IMG/VR virus record: IMGVR_UViG_3300044490_000250
Location: 1 to 64,000 of that record
Source: a virus
Strand: one strand, 5' to 3'
DNA: 64,000 nucleotides
Of this stretch, positions 63,983 through 64,000 are shown piece by piece. The translations under genes and the position numbers were made by a program. Under the pieces are notes generated by a model that worked only from the letters and a program-made list of their open reading frames with translations, searched no databases and was not told where the DNA came from. Each line of letters starts with the position of its first letter. Position 1 is the first letter of the stretch.

Positions 63983-64000
63983 CTTCAAGGACCTCCGCGA

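Noticed and set aside
1-64000. CRISPR array, insertion sequence, integrase/attachment site
   Set aside because: No regularly spaced repeats, transposase or recombinase motifs were found on either strand.

Overview
The window is a 64-kb piece of a GC-rich genome of a tailed double-stranded DNA phage with a long non-contractile (siphovirus-like) tail. Neither genome end is inside it. No integrase, repressor, partition system or CRISPR array was seen, so the lifestyle is probably lytic. The likely host belongs to the Armatimonadota/Planctomycetota type of bacteria. This is inferred from a phage-encoded prepilin-like protein with the N-terminal GFTLVE signal, the '[13 protein letters not shown]' context and a C-terminal H-x9-DG motif, from two proteins ending in a DUF4091-type glycoside-hydrolase region, and from a YlqD-family protein.

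Layout. Bases 1-24,341 are all on the + strand (early/middle genes): SF2 helicase and small membrane proteins (0-3 kb); a structured non-coding control region with an SOS-type operator and a consensus promoter (3.1-3.6 kb); a replication block with DnaB-like helicase, primase zinc-finger protein, thymidylate kinase and a uracil-glycosylase/DNA polymerase I fusion (3.6-10.9 kb); an unusual accessory module with prepilin-like protein, two tandem DUF4091 paralogues, a stripped-down GluRS-like enzyme and unknowns (10.9-16.4 kb); a recombination block with RecA-like ATPase, TOPRIM protein, split Rad50/SbcC, Mre11/SbcD and SprT-like protease (16.5-23.5 kb); and a peptidoglycan hydrolase (23.5-24.3 kb). 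Two hairpins and a tRNA-like fold lie at the convergent junction (24.35-24.52 kb).

From 24,520 to the right edge everything is on the - strand. Read in transcription order from right to left, this gives terminase small and large subunits, portal, prohead protease with nested scaffold, major capsid protein, an inserted glycosyltransferase/nucleotide-kinase pair, head-tail connectors, tail tube, tail-assembly chaperones joined by a -1 frameshift at GGGAAAC, tape measure, a large set of tail/baseplate/fibre genes with an HNH endonuclease, then a separately promoted block of surface-sugar genes (GT9, radical SAM, capsule-type transferase, GT4, adenine methylase, PfkB/HldE-like kinase, metallophosphoesterase), and finally a holin-like protein, a beta-helix tailspike, a large tail protein and small genes.

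The most unusual parts are the 10.9-16.4 kb accessory module, the 29.5-37.2 kb sugar/radical-SAM block with two near-perfect sigma70 promoters, the split DNA-end-processing machinery, and the tRNA-like fold. All functional names come from motif recognition by eye, with no database search.
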